From positions 1 to 40,137 of the forward strand of contig JABDFB010000008.1 of assembly GCA_013286765.1 (NCBI GenBank): a stretch of 40,137 nucleotides of DNA, read 5' to 3'. The stretch is from Deltaproteobacteria bacterium. Lineage in GTDB: Bacteria; Bdellovibrionota; UBA1018. Position numbers and translations under genes: made by a program. The stretch's first letter is position 1. Each line of letters starts with the position of its first letter. This document shows positions 32,236 to 40,137 of this stretch, piece by piece. A model generated the notes under the pieces. The model did no database searches and was not told where the DNA came from. It saw only the letters and a list, made by a program, of their open reading frames with translations.

Positions 32236-33578
32236 TTCTTCCACGAATTTGTTTTAACTAATACCGCAAAAACTTCCCGTAAAATCTCGACTGACTCATC
32301 GATTGTTTCTTGATCAATTGTCATGGCAGGTTGAATTCGAAATTTTGCGTCGTAAGACATTGTGAGCAGTCCACGTTTTACACACTCATTAAAAATTTGG
32401 TACGTAACCGTCTTCGAAAGCGGCTCTTTTGTTTTTTTGTCTTTAACTAGTTCTATTGCTAAAAAGAGTCCTGCTCCGCGGACTTCGCCAATAAACGGAA
32501 AATCATCGACCATCGGAGCTAATTTCTCCAGAAAATACTCACCCATCCGTCTCGAGCGTTCGACCAGATTTTCTTCATCGATAATTCGGAGAGACGCGGC
32601 TCCGGCTGCGGAAGCAAGTGGTCCGCCGCCATAGCTAGATGAAGAGCCTGACGGATTTGACCACGGTTTAGCCTGAACGACGTCTTCATGTGCCATCACA
32701 CCGCTAATCGGCATGCCACCGCCAAATTGCTTTCCAATGGTTACGATGTCGCCCTGAACGCCCGAGTGCTCCGCACCCCAATATCGGCCGGTACGACCAA
32801 AGCCAGTGATCATTTCATCGATTATCAAAAGTGCGCCTATTTCATCGGCGATTGATCTCAGACCTGCCACAAATTCCTTGGGCGGAATCACATTGCCAGC
32901 CGTCCCTTGCATCGGTTCGACTAAAATCCCAGCCACACGTCCGGTCGCATTCGTTTTGATCTGTTTTCGGGTCATTTCTAAACAGGCCATCCCGCACGAC
33001 GGATACTTTAAACTCATTGGGCATCGATAACAATTGGCATATGGAGCAATGTGTGACCCCGGCACCATGGGACCCAGCCCTTCTTTAAAGTCCGATCCCA
33101 TCAGCGAAAGCACGCCCATCGTTTTACCGTGAAAGCCGCCCCAGAAACTGACAAACTCATATTTTCCGGTATGGCACTTCGCCAGTCTCAACGCCGACTC
33201 AACTGCCTCCGCTCCGCTTGAATAAAGCTGAGTTTGATAAACTTTTGGTGCGGGCCGATGCTCGGCAAGGCGTTCTAACAATTCAACTCGAGGCTCCGAG
33301 GTAAAACTTCCAACCGAAGCCTTTTCCACTTGCTTTTGAACAGCCTCGACAAATTTGGGATGGCTGTGGCCTAATCCGTTGACGCCTATTCCCCCAATAA
33401 TATCAATAAACGTATTTCCATCGACGTCAGTAATCGTACTCCCTTTAGCATGATCCACGACAAATCCTGCCATCACCGCAAATCGCTGCAATCCCGGCGC
33501 AATCGCCTTCTCTTCACGAGCTCTCAGTTCGCGGCTTTTGAGTCCAGGAATCTCAGTCTTAATATTCACTTTTTTCAT
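32232..33578 (-). CDS. class III PLP aminotransferase (GABA-transaminase-like)
   Basis: A 448-residue PLP enzyme. Lys283 in GKQFGGGM is the Schiff-base lysine; Asp254 (LIIDEMITGFGRTG) contacts the PLP ring nitrogen; GLGHSHP and YSSGAEAVESALRLAK are class III motifs. A Cys cluster CYRCPMSLKYPSCGMACLE (Cys183, 186, 195, 199) is seen in a subset of GABA- and omega-aminotransferases. Substrate (GABA, ornithine or a diamine) is not decided by sequence. Convergent with folA; upstream on the same strand lie the GtrA and PAP2 genes. Confidence 0.88.
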   Translation of the reverse strand: MKKVNIKTEIPGLKSRELRAREEKAIAPGLQRFAVMAGFVVDHAKGSTITDVDGNTFIDIIGGIGVNGLGHSHPKFVEAVQKQVEKASVGSFTSEPRVELLERLAEHRPAPKVYQTQLYSSGAEAVESALRLAKCHTGKYEFVSFWGGFHGKTMGVLSLMGSDFKEGLGPMVPGSHIAPYANCYRCPMSLKYPSCGMACLEMTRKQIKTNATGRVAGILVEPMQGTAGNVIPPKEFVAGLRSIADEIGALLIIDEMITGFGRTGRYWGAEHSGVQGDIVTIGKQFGGGMPISGVMAHEDVVQAKPWSNPSGSSSSYGGGPLASAAGAASLRIIDEENLVERSRRMGEYFLEKLAPMVDDFPFIGEVRGAGLFLAIELVKDKKTKEPLSKTVTYQIFNECVKRGLLTMSYDAKFRIQPAMTIDQETIDESVEILREVFAVLVKTNSWKN

Positions 33579-33612
33579 TAAATAAAACCTCGGCTACAAC
33601 CAATAGTCTCGG

Positions 33613-33999
33613 TTACATACGATAGACATAACCGTGCTGCATCGGATAATTAAAAAAAACAGCGACAATTATCGAAATTACTATCACAGAAAGCGCGTAG
33701 TGAATGTGAATAAATTCGGTAACCGCCCAGACACCCATTGTATTCAATAGAAGACTGCCCCCAGAAACCAACGTATATCGCCTAGCTTGGCGTTTCACAC
33801 TTCCTTCTGATGCCTTGAAGCTCCAGTGTCGGTTAATCAGAAAATTGGCAACCGCACCCAAGAGAGCGCCTAGAGCCGTTGAAGCCACATACCAGACATG
33901 AAGAATCTCGGTACACAAAAATAATACGCCGTAATCTAGAAGAGTTGCGCCGATCGCGGCCAATTGCGCCCGGCTAAATGTGGCCAATAGTGCCTTCAT
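33613..33999 (-). CDS. GtrA-family membrane protein
   Basis: About 128 residues from ATG 33999; the frame runs to 34050, overlapping the PAP2 gene's stop at 34013. Four hydrophobic segments and the motif GALLGAVANFLINRHWSF identify the GtrA-like family, small membrane proteins linked to export or flipping of polyprenyl-linked sugars for cell-surface polysaccharides. No clear ribosome site is seen. The adjacent AUR1-like gene suggests involvement in lipid or glycan assembly (inference). Confidence 0.82.
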   Translation of the reverse strand: MKALLATFSRAQLAAIGATLLDYGVLFLCTEILHVWYVASTALGALLGAVANFLINRHWSFKASEGSVKRQARRYTLVSGGSLLLNTMGVWAVTEFIHIHYALSVIVISIIVAVFFNYPMQHGYVYRM

Positions 34000-34012
34000 A
34001 TCTGTACCGTTT

Positions 34013-35047
34013 TTATCCGGTCTTGAGTTCGTTATGGCTTCGTCGATCATAATACCAGTTAATAAAATATCCTGTCATGAGCGCATAGGCTGAGCCCCAA
34101 AGCGCGTCCAGCAAGTAATGGTGGTTCAGATATACAGCTGAAAAGGTCATTAAAATATAAAAAAAGATACAAAAACCTCTAGCCGCCCCGACTTGAAAAG
34201 CAAAGATGATACTTAACAGCGGATAAGCCACATGAAGCGAAGGAATCGCTCCAAACACGTCTGCGGCACGCCCATACATTCCGGAAAAGAAATGCGTTCC
34301 CAGCATTTGGTCGAATCGCGCACAACCCGCTGCATTGGCGGCGACATCCATTTTTGCCGGCCCTAGACCGTACATTGCGACATACCAAGGTGGCGCCGCT
34401 GCGTACCAATAATAAGTAGAATATCCCAGCATATTGAGCCAAAAGAAAGCCCACGGAATTCGTCTACCCACTTCCGATATACGTTCGGGCGTAGCTCTAA
34501 ATGTACCGGTCTTACCCAAATAGAAATAGAAATACCCGGCTACCAATATAAAAATCGAAACAAAATTCAAATAAGCAAACCCAGTTATAAAATCCAAAAC
34601 GGGATTTGTATGCAATTGCCACCATTCATTCGGAGTCAGAATTCCAGCCGCTGTAGAAATTCCAAAAAACCTCTTATCGAAAAGATAGGGCTCATTAACA
34701 TGTACAGGCCCCCGAATCAGATCAGCATAATAACGCATGCTATCGTAAATAATCACGGTCAGTAGAAAGGGTAGCCCAAATTTCAATACCGTTCGACCAA
34801 ACGGCCCGATATAGCTGAGGGTCAGGATAATAGCACCGATCCAGAAATGGTCGTTTCGAAATCCGTTCAACGCATAAAGAACGGTCCAATAAACTAAAAT
34901 ACTAAAGATGGGAAAAACCTTTTGAAAGTACGATAAACCTCTCCACCAGTCCGGCCAGGTTTGAATCGCCTCACGAGCTACTTCAACTGCTCTAAAGAGC
35001 TGACGCTGGTAGTTTTCTAATACGGAAATCGAAGGATCTTTTGACAT
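34013..35047 (-). CDS. AUR1-like PAP2 membrane protein (inositol-phosphoryl transferase type)
   Basis: From ATG 35047 a 344-residue integral membrane protein; the longer frame (to 35233) only runs over the ndh 3' end. Multiple transmembrane segments, the motif WYAAAPPWY (218-223 region), and the PAP2 active-site blocks GAIPSLHVAYPL (His272) and NHHYLLDALWG (His310, Asp314). The combination APPW + SLHVAYP + HHYLLD is that of AUR1/inositol-phosphoceramide synthase-type PAP2 proteins, which move a phosphoalcohol headgroup between lipids; in bacteria this occurs in sphingolipid or inositol-lipid makers. Whether this bacterium makes inositol lipids cannot be told here. No ribosome site is evident. 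Confidence 0.8.
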   Translation of the reverse strand: MSKDPSISVLENYQRQLFRAVEVAREAIQTWPDWWRGLSYFQKVFPIFSILVYWTVLYALNGFRNDHFWIGAIILTLSYIGPFGRTVLKFGLPFLLTVIIYDSMRYYADLIRGPVHVNEPYLFDKRFFGISTAAGILTPNEWWQLHTNPVLDFITGFAYLNFVSIFILVAGYFYFYLGKTGTFRATPERISEVGRRIPWAFFWLNMLGYSTYYWYAAAPPWYVAMYGLGPAKMDVAANAAGCARFDQMLGTHFFSGMYGRAADVFGAIPSLHVAYPLLSIIFAFQVGAARGFCIFFYILMTFSAVYLNHHYLLDALWGSAYALMTGYFINWYYDRRSHNELKTG

Positions 35048-35088
35048 AATTATTTGAGGTGAAACTATAGCACGTGTCCGGCGGGTGG

Positions 35089-36357
35089 CTACGATATTTC
35101 TATCTTTTCGGATGTTATAAGCCGGGCCCCTCTTTGAAAGGTAATATAGGCCCAAGCCCACTGAATCATCACCAAAACCCGATTTCGGAAGTCTATGAGA
35201 TAGTAGATGTGTACGACAATCCACATTATCCAAGCAAAGAAACCACTGATTCGAAAATTCCCAAACTCCGCTATTGCGAAAGACCGACCCACTGTGGCCA
35301 GATTTCCTTTATTTACGTAGCGAAAGGGTTTCGATGGCCCTCTTCCTTCAATTTTTCTCCGAATCAGCCCTGCAACGTAGCGCCCCTCTTGCATCGCAAC
35401 CGGCGCCAAGCCCGGAAGAGGCTTTCCGTCTTGCATATAGGACGCTGTATCTCCAATTACAAAAATCTCCGGGTGTCCTGTCACCGAAAAATCTTCTTTC
35501 ACCAAAACACGTCCTGCCCGATCGACTTCTGCTCCTAACCACTTTCCGGCGAGCGATGCCTGCACTCCGGCACACCAGATAATCGTACTGGCTTTGACTT
35601 CTTTCCCAGAAAAATAGACATAGTCCACGTCTAAGCGTTGGACTCGCGCCCCGGTCTGAATTTCCACACCCAATGAAACTAGTTTTTTGGTGGCTTTTTT
35701 TGCAAGATCTTCGTGAAAGCCAGCCAAAATACGAGGGCTTGCCTCGATCAGAACAATCCGAACGAATCGCGGATCAATATGCCGGAAATCATTTTTAAGC
35801 GCGAAATAGGCTAGCTCAGCAATGGAACCCGCCATTTCCACACCCGTAGGACCAGCTCCCACTAACACAAAGGTCAGTAACTGTTTTTTCTTTTCCAGAT
35901 TTGTTTCGATTTCAGCGGCTTCGAACGCGTTAAGGATACGTTCCCGAAGCAACGTAGCATCTCGAATGGACTTGAGCCCAGGTGCGTGCTTCATCCAATC
36001 GTCATGACCAAAGTACGATTGCGAAGAGCCCGTTGCCAGAATGAGATAATCGTAACTGAGTTGGCGATGAGCAAACGAAACCAATTTATTTTGTGGATCA
36101 ACTCCAATGACCTCATCCATCACAACGTCTACATTTTTTTGGTTTCGTAACACCGCCCGAATCGGTGCTGCAATATCGGCTGGAGAGAGTCCTGCCGTGG
36201 CTACTTGATACAATAACGGTTGAAACAAGTGATGATTTCTTCGGTCTACCAAGGTCACGTCAGCCAAAGCTTTTTTAAGAGACTGCGCAGCGACAAGCCC
36301 GCCAAAACCACCGCCAACGATGACAATCCGTGGATTCTTGCTGGTTCCATTGCCCAT
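35089..36357 (-). CDS. ndh: type II NADH:quinone dehydrogenase
   Basis: A 422-residue FAD protein with GGGFGG at 15-20, a second dinucleotide motif GAGPTGVEMAG for NADH, and FVIGDTASY for the flavin. NDH-2 enzymes pass electrons from NADH to quinone without pumping protons. The C-terminal ~90 residues (GFFAWIMWIVVHIYYLIDF) are hydrophobic and match the membrane-anchoring region. Length is normal. It is divergent from the M42-like gene and lies upstream of the PAP2 gene on the same strand. Confidence 0.92.
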   Translation of the reverse strand: MGNGTSKNPRIVIVGGGFGGLVAAQSLKKALADVTLVDRRNHHLFQPLLYQVATAGLSPADIAAPIRAVLRNQKNVDVVMDEVIGVDPQNKLVSFAHRQLSYDYLILATGSSQSYFGHDDWMKHAPGLKSIRDATLLRERILNAFEAAEIETNLEKKKQLLTFVLVGAGPTGVEMAGSIAELAYFALKNDFRHIDPRFVRIVLIEASPRILAGFHEDLAKKATKKLVSLGVEIQTGARVQRLDVDYVYFSGKEVKASTIIWCAGVQASLAGKWLGAEVDRAGRVLVKEDFSVTGHPEIFVIGDTASYMQDGKPLPGLAPVAMQEGRYVAGLIRRKIEGRGPSKPFRYVNKGNLATVGRSFAIAEFGNFRISGFFAWIMWIVVHIYYLIDFRNRVLVMIQWAWAYITFQRGARLITSEKIEIS

Positions 36358-36407
36358 GATTATTTAACCGCCTTCAGTTTTTGCCTGCCTTCGGGTATAT
36401 TGCAAAC

Positions 36408-37661
36408 GTGACACCTCTAAAGAGAGAAGATCTCCTTCTCGAACTTCTCACATTACCCACAGCTCCCTTTCGAGAAAAGCAAATTTTCAACAAGATTTCG
36501 CTAACACTTAATCAAGAATCTGTTCCGCATTTTTTTGATCCAATTGGAAATCTGGTAATTGGCGTAGAATCAAAAAGGGCTTATTTAGAAAAAGTTCGCA
36601 AACACCACCGAGGCGGAAGCCAAGAACCACTCCGGGTTTTTATCGCACATACGGATCATCCCGGTTTTCATGGTGAGCGTTGGATCTCAGACCAGGAACT
36701 TCAAATTAAGTGGCATGGCGGGTCGCCGACACAGTATCTCGAGGGTGCAAAAGTTTGGTGGTCTGATACTACTGCTTCACCAGCGGTTCAAATGGGCCAA
36801 GGAACGCTCAAAAAACCACAACTTGATCCCGCAGGAAGACACCTCGACTCAGCCATTATCAAGCTGGCCGACTCGACAGTGAAGAACACGAAAGCCACGA
36901 ATATTTTTGGAGGTTTTGCTTTTCGTGCCCCGGTCTGGAGGGAACAGGAGTTGATTTACACAAAAGCGGCTGACGATCTAGTAGGCTGTTTTTCAGTTTT
37001 ATCGATTGCTCTCGATCTCTGGGGAAAGCAGCGACGAAATCAGAAGGCCCCTCCCTTTATAGGATTGCTAACACGAGCCGAAGAAGTAGGCTTTATTGGC
37101 GCTATTGGCCATTTTCAGCTGGGCTGGTTAGAAGGTAAGAGCCAATCACCACGACCCATAATTTGTATCAGTCTTGAAACTTCGCGCACCCTTCCTGGTG
37201 CAGAAATCGGCAAGGGTCCTGTCGTCAGACTAGGCGACCGTTTCACGGTTTTTGATCCCTCAGGTTTGAGGATTCTCAGTGAGTTAGCATCAAAGGCGCT
37301 TCCAGGACGACATCAACGGCGCATAATGGACGGCGGCACTTGCGAAGCTTCTGCCGCGACGGTCTACGGATTTCCATCGATTGGAATTTCTATTCCGTTA
37401 GGAAACTACCACAACCAAAGCTTTGAAGGGGGGCCCGATGCTAGTCCGACGAATGGTCCGGCACCAGAGTTCGTTCACAGCCAAGACGTCGCCGGAATGA
37501 TAGAACTGTGCCACGGATTAGTTAAAGCTGATTTGGCCTGGAAGGACCCCTGGAAAAGCAAATATGAGGAGTTTAAAAAGAACTTTCGGAAATATAAGAG
37601 GCTATTTGACAACTCTCAGGTAGACAAACCTCGGGGAAGGTCAAAAAGTGCGCGGAAATAA
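36408..37661 (+). CDS. M42/M28-like zinc aminopeptidase
   Basis: About 417 residues from the GTG at 36408; an alternative TTG at 36381 adds nine residues with no domain value. In the longer frame the metal residues are His90 and Asp92 (HTDHPG), Asp198 (AADDLVG), Glu234/235 (RAEEVGFIGA) and the C-terminal MDGGTCEA/GNYHNQ, the set of M42/M28-type di-zinc peptidases. About 50 basic residues extend past the catalytic domain at the C-terminus. No signal peptide, so probably cytoplasmic peptide turnover. It sits two bases before the YihY/BrkB gene. Confidence 0.8.
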   Translation: MTPLKREDLLLELLTLPTAPFREKQIFNKISLTLNQESVPHFFDPIGNLVIGVESKRAYLEKVRKHHRGGSQEPLRVFIAHTDHPGFHGERWISDQELQIKWHGGSPTQYLEGAKVWWSDTTASPAVQMGQGTLKKPQLDPAGRHLDSAIIKLADSTVKNTKATNIFGGFAFRAPVWREQELIYTKAADDLVGCFSVLSIALDLWGKQRRNQKAPPFIGLLTRAEEVGFIGAIGHFQLGWLEGKSQSPRPIICISLETSRTLPGAEIGKGPVVRLGDRFTVFDPSGLRILSELASKALPGRHQRRIMDGGTCEASAATVYGFPSIGISIPLGNYHNQSFEGGPDASPTNGPAPEFVHSQDVAGMIELCHGLVKADLAWKDPWKSKYEEFKKNFRKYKRLFDNSQVDKPRGRSKSARK

Positions 37662-37663
37662 TT

Positions 37664-38500
37664 ATGCTAAAATTTCGCCCAATATCTAAATCGATATCTA
37701 GCATCAAACCGTGGGGGCACACCCTCAAAGTCGTCATTACCGATACCTATCGCCAAATGAACCAGGCCCAGCTCTTCCTAGTAGCGTCCTCCCTCGCCTA
37801 CAATACCATTCTTTCAATTATTCCTGCGTTGGCGTTGAGTTTTGCTGTCTTCCAAGCATTTGGCGGTTTGCAAAAACTCTATAACCTGCTCAGACCCATT
37901 GTCTTATCCAATTTGGCAGAAGGAACCAGTGACGAAGTCATTGCGACCATTCAAAAATTCGTAGAAAACGCGCATTCTGGGGCTCTCGGTGTCGGTGGTA
38001 TGATCGGATTAATCATTACAACGCTGATGCTTCTTTCTAGTGTCGAAAATGCGATTAATCTTGTGTGGCAGGTGAAACTAACTCGAACTGTATTCCAGAG
38101 AATCGCATACTATTGGATCTTTATTACGCTGGGTCCCCTCGCGCTCTCTGTCGCGATAGGAGTGGCTACGACTTACAACTGGCCACTAGCAAGTCTATTG
38201 CCGAGTGGAACTGGATTATTCGTGGTCAGCATTGGAATTTTCTTCGCCGTGTATAAATGGGTGCCGCAAACAAAAGTAAAATGGCAATTTGCACTCTTGT
38301 CGGGATTCGTAACAGCTGTGCTTTGGAATTTGGCACGATTGGCTTACGGTCTATATACAAAGAACGTTGTCACATACAACGTTGTCTACGGGAGCTTAGG
38401 AGCCATCCCTATCTTACTTGTCTGGATCTACATCGTTTGGCTTATAATTCTAGGTGGTGCCGCTCTGACAGCAGCTTTACAAAAGAGAATTAAAACATAA
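37664..38500 (+). CDS. YihY/BrkB-family inner-membrane protein
   Basis: A 278-residue protein with about six hydrophobic segments. The family signature LVASSLAYNTILSIIPALALSFAVF is at the N-terminus, and the C-terminal segment GSLGAIPILLVWIYIVWLIILGGAALTAAL is typical. The family was once misassigned as RNase BN; its members are membrane proteins, possibly transporters. It starts two bases after the metallopeptidase stop codon, so the two are probably co-expressed. The 276 bases after it hold no gene. Confidence 0.88.
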   Translation: MLKFRPISKSISSIKPWGHTLKVVITDTYRQMNQAQLFLVASSLAYNTILSIIPALALSFAVFQAFGGLQKLYNLLRPIVLSNLAEGTSDEVIATIQKFVENAHSGALGVGGMIGLIITTLMLLSSVENAINLVWQVKLTRTVFQRIAYYWIFITLGPLALSVAIGVATTYNWPLASLLPSGTGLFVVSIGIFFAVYKWVPQTKVKWQFALLSGFVTAVLWNLARLAYGLYTKNVVTYNVVYGSLGAIPILLVWIYIVWLIILGGAALTAALQKRIKT

Positions 38501-38776
38501 CCTTAAATGGGCCCATTCATTGCACGTTTGGCTACCTAGTGGAAAATTGGTTCCACATTCTTGTGGCCCAGAGCCAAAAAATAGTTCGTCCTCTGGGTCA
38601 CAGTTTTGAGCAAATAACTCGTTGCTGAGGCCAATAGAATACTAATGGCCCGCGAATATTACTTTACGCAACATTTAAGAAGTGTTTTTACATTTTTAAA
38701 CTTAATAACAGGAATACCCTGTACGGAACACGAAACCTAGAACTACACCGACTTGATCAGCTTAGTTTTTTCGGCT

Positions 38777-39427
38777 TTAATTCAAATACTGCATTCCATC
38801 TAAGAATGACCATAGCGCTTTGGAAGCAGTCTTGGCAGACTCGCCCGCTTTTTCTTGTTGGACTCTTGAGAGTTTATCCAACAATTTTTCCATTGCCTGT
38901 GTGTGGTAAACATCTGCTGTCATATGGACTCTAAAAAATTCAACTGCCTTGTAACTGTTGATACCGTAAAATTTTTCAAGACCGTTAATTTTCGCAGCAG
39001 CTACTTCGGGAACTTGATGTTCATAGGCGAATAAAGCCCCGAGGCCCTCTTCGTAGGAGCTTCGGCATAGCCCATCAAAAGTGGAAACTAGATTAGCAGT
39101 CTCCGGAGAAAGTTTTTCATTCATCACATTTTCTCGGGTTTCACCGAGGCCTTCAGCAAAGCGAAGCCAGAGTTCCGGGTGATTCGACTCACCTCTCTCT
39201 TCGTCAATCAGATTTTCAAGAAGCGCTTGACGATCCTCAATATTGAGACAGTGTGAGTGCGTCGCACTCACATATCTCGGGAAAGCTCCAACGTGGTGAT
39301 AGTATTGTCTCGCATAAATTCGAAGCGCATCCAACGAAAGCTGGCCACAACTCCATGCCTGATACCAGCGGTGCTTCAACAAGTGTTTATCAGAAAGTTC
39401 CTGCGTCAACATTACGGAGAAATTCAT
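38777..39427 (-). CDS. CADD-family di-metal oxygenase-like protein (possible PABA synthase)
   Basis: A 216-residue helical protein of the heme-oxygenase-like di-metal family, most like CADD (Chlamydia protein associating with death domains) and PqqC/TenA relatives. ATG 39427 is preferred (AGGTG five bases upstream). Chlamydial CADD makes p-aminobenzoate for folate by cutting its own tyrosine (Tyr27), with Lys152 important. Here HRWYQAW places Tyr22 at the equivalent spot, and GLEKFYG has Lys152. Metal-ligand residues appear in IDEERGESNHPELW, FAYEHQVP and MTADVYHTQAM. The window also holds thyA and folA. Function in this organism is inference from the family. Confidence 0.82.
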   Translation of the reverse strand: MNFSVMLTQELSDKHLLKHRWYQAWSCGQLSLDALRIYARQYYHHVGAFPRYVSATHSHCLNIEDRQALLENLIDEERGESNHPELWLRFAEGLGETRENVMNEKLSPETANLVSTFDGLCRSSYEEGLGALFAYEHQVPEVAAAKINGLEKFYGINSYKAVEFFRVHMTADVYHTQAMEKLLDKLSRVQQEKAGESAKTASKALWSFLDGMQYLN

Positions 39428-39458
39428 GGCACCTACATACCGTGATAACCTCACAGAG

Positions 39459-40137
39459 TCAATCCGCAACTTTTGCTGAGTGCTGTGAGTTGACCGTATA
39501 GCTAAAGATCTCTGCGGAGGATCCTGCTTCTACTCCCAAACCACCCACAATAAAAATACTGCCAGAACCTAACGGAACTGCAGCATGATGCGCACGCGGA
39601 TAACTCATCGAGCTATGGAGCGGACTAAAATCATTAGTAACTGGGTCAAAAATCTCAGCACTTACCAAACAAGACTTGCATGTCTCACCGGTAAAATCAC
39701 CCTCAATTTGCTGCTGTCCACCTGTCAACAAGACCAATCCATTGTCCAGCAGATTCGATTGATGACAGGCGCGCCGCTGGCTCATGGGCGAACTCAGGTT
39801 TTGAAAACTATTTTTATTTTGATCATAAATCTCGGCTGTATCAAGGGCCTGATCTTCGTCCATTCCTCCCGTAATTAAAACACGTCCGTCTTTCAAGAGG
39901 CTCGCTTGATGCCCACCTCGGCCTCTACTCATTCGCGATTGCAAAATCGGACTTACTATTTCACTCACCGGGTCAAACAGATCAGCCGTACTAATGCTGT
40001 GCTTATCTCCATACCCGCCTGCGATCAAAACCGTCCCGTTACTAAGAAGAGTCGCCGTATGAAAAGCACGCGCGACACTGAGTCCAGAGCTAAGAAGCTT
40101 AAATTCATGTGTGTTTGGATCAAAAATTTCAACAGAC
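39459..40137 (-). CDS. Kelch-repeat beta-propeller protein, 5' truncated
   Basis: The frame is open to the window edge; the start codon is outside. At least four repeats are visible, each with SAEIFDP-type strand, then a line ending in R(A/G)xHxAxLL, and G(R/S)VLI(T/A)GG, the Kelch/galactose-oxidase propeller pattern. Two cysteines in GETCKSCLVSAE insert in the penultimate repeat. Such proteins are often exported, but the N-terminus is not visible. It ends 32 bases before the CADD-type start, on the same strand, so the two may be co-transcribed. Confidence 0.85.
   Translation of the reverse strand, partial: SVEIFDPNTHEFKLLSSGLSVARAFHTATLLSNGTVLIAGGYGDKHSISTADLFDPVSEIVSPILQSRMSRGRGGHQASLLKDGRVLITGGMDEDQALDTAEIYDQNKNSFQNLSSPMSQRRACHQSNLLDNGLVLLTGGQQQIEGDFTGETCKSCLVSAEIFDPVTNDFSPLHSSMSYPRAHHAAVPLGSGSIFIVGGLGVEAGSSAEIFSYTVNSQHSAKVAD

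Noticed and set aside
35074..35538. 154-codon plus-strand frame
   Set aside because: Shadow of ndh on the opposite strand; no ribosome site or domain.
1..40137. CRISPR array, tRNA, rRNA or intact insertion sequence
   Set aside because: No regularly spaced repeats, cloverleaf, rRNA signature or transposase gene was found on reading both strands.

Overview
The window is a gene-dense chromosomal segment of moderate G+C from a Gram-negative, didermic bacterium. The evidence is a complete Mla/MCE lipid-transport operon, outer-membrane beta-barrel proteins, a periplasmic murein endopeptidase (MepA type), a lytic transglycosylase and type II NADH dehydrogenase. The mixture (tandem Mla ATPases and permeases, an XRE regulator with an AT-hook, a KGG-repeat protein, a CADD-type protein, a redoxin/lipoprotein/SCCG-barrel cassette) suggests the former Deltaproteobacteria or Bdellovibrionota; this is an impression from gene content, not a placement. 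I see no rRNA, no tRNA, no CRISPR array and no intact insertion sequence.

Layout. 1-2.6 kb: end of a Ste24-type protease, a secreted lytic transglycosylase and three small membrane-protein genes on the minus strand, one of only 50 codons. 2.8-5.9 kb: a plus-strand cassette of redoxin, lipoprotein and outer-membrane barrel, interrupted near 4.0-4.1 kb by a compact cluster of five perfect hairpins that looks like a HEARO/omega-RNA or IS200/IS605-derived element, then a second barrel on the minus strand. 6.0-12.5 kb: hemerythrin-like protein, then a plus-strand operon tmk-holB-two MlaF-like ATPases-two MlaE-like permeases-MlaD, tightly packed with 4-base stop/start overlaps. 12.6-20.7 kb (minus): a secreted double-MYND-finger protein, then the run response regulator > PLD-VTT fusion > EEP phosphatase > aspS > glpD. 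20.8-25.3 kb: aspartate ammonia-lyase (plus), MepA, and the set nucleotidyltransferase-BON > metallophosphoesterase > HNH nuclease (minus). 25.4-27.7 kb: KGG protein, terminator, AT-hook/XRE regulator with palindrome and repeats upstream, secreted START-like protein. 27.8-32.2 kb: thyA, an FMN alpha-hydroxyacid dehydrogenase, and an operon of aminoglycoside-6-phosphotransferase-like kinase, RimL-like acetyltransferase and folA. 32.2-36.4 kb (minus): ndh, an AUR1-like PAP2 protein, GtrA, class III aminotransferase. 36.4-40.1 kb: an M42-like metallopeptidase, a YihY/BrkB protein, a CADD-family protein and a truncated Kelch-repeat protein.

Themes. tmk, thyA, folA and the CADD-type protein (a PABA-forming family in Chlamydia) together cover dTTP and folate metabolism. 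The Mla operon, barrels, MepA, transglycosylase, PLD-VTT and AUR1-like protein cover the envelope. The most unusual items are (1) the hairpin element fused to the 5' end of a barrel gene, (2) the NTase-BON/phosphoesterase/HNH gene set, (3) an Mla transporter with two different ATPases, one lacking the switch histidine, and (4) a secreted protein with two MYND fingers. Longest gene-free stretches: 25901-26267 (terminator, palindrome and repeats described below); 38501-38776 and 672-903 hold nothing I can name apart from a weak AT-rich direct repeat in the latter.
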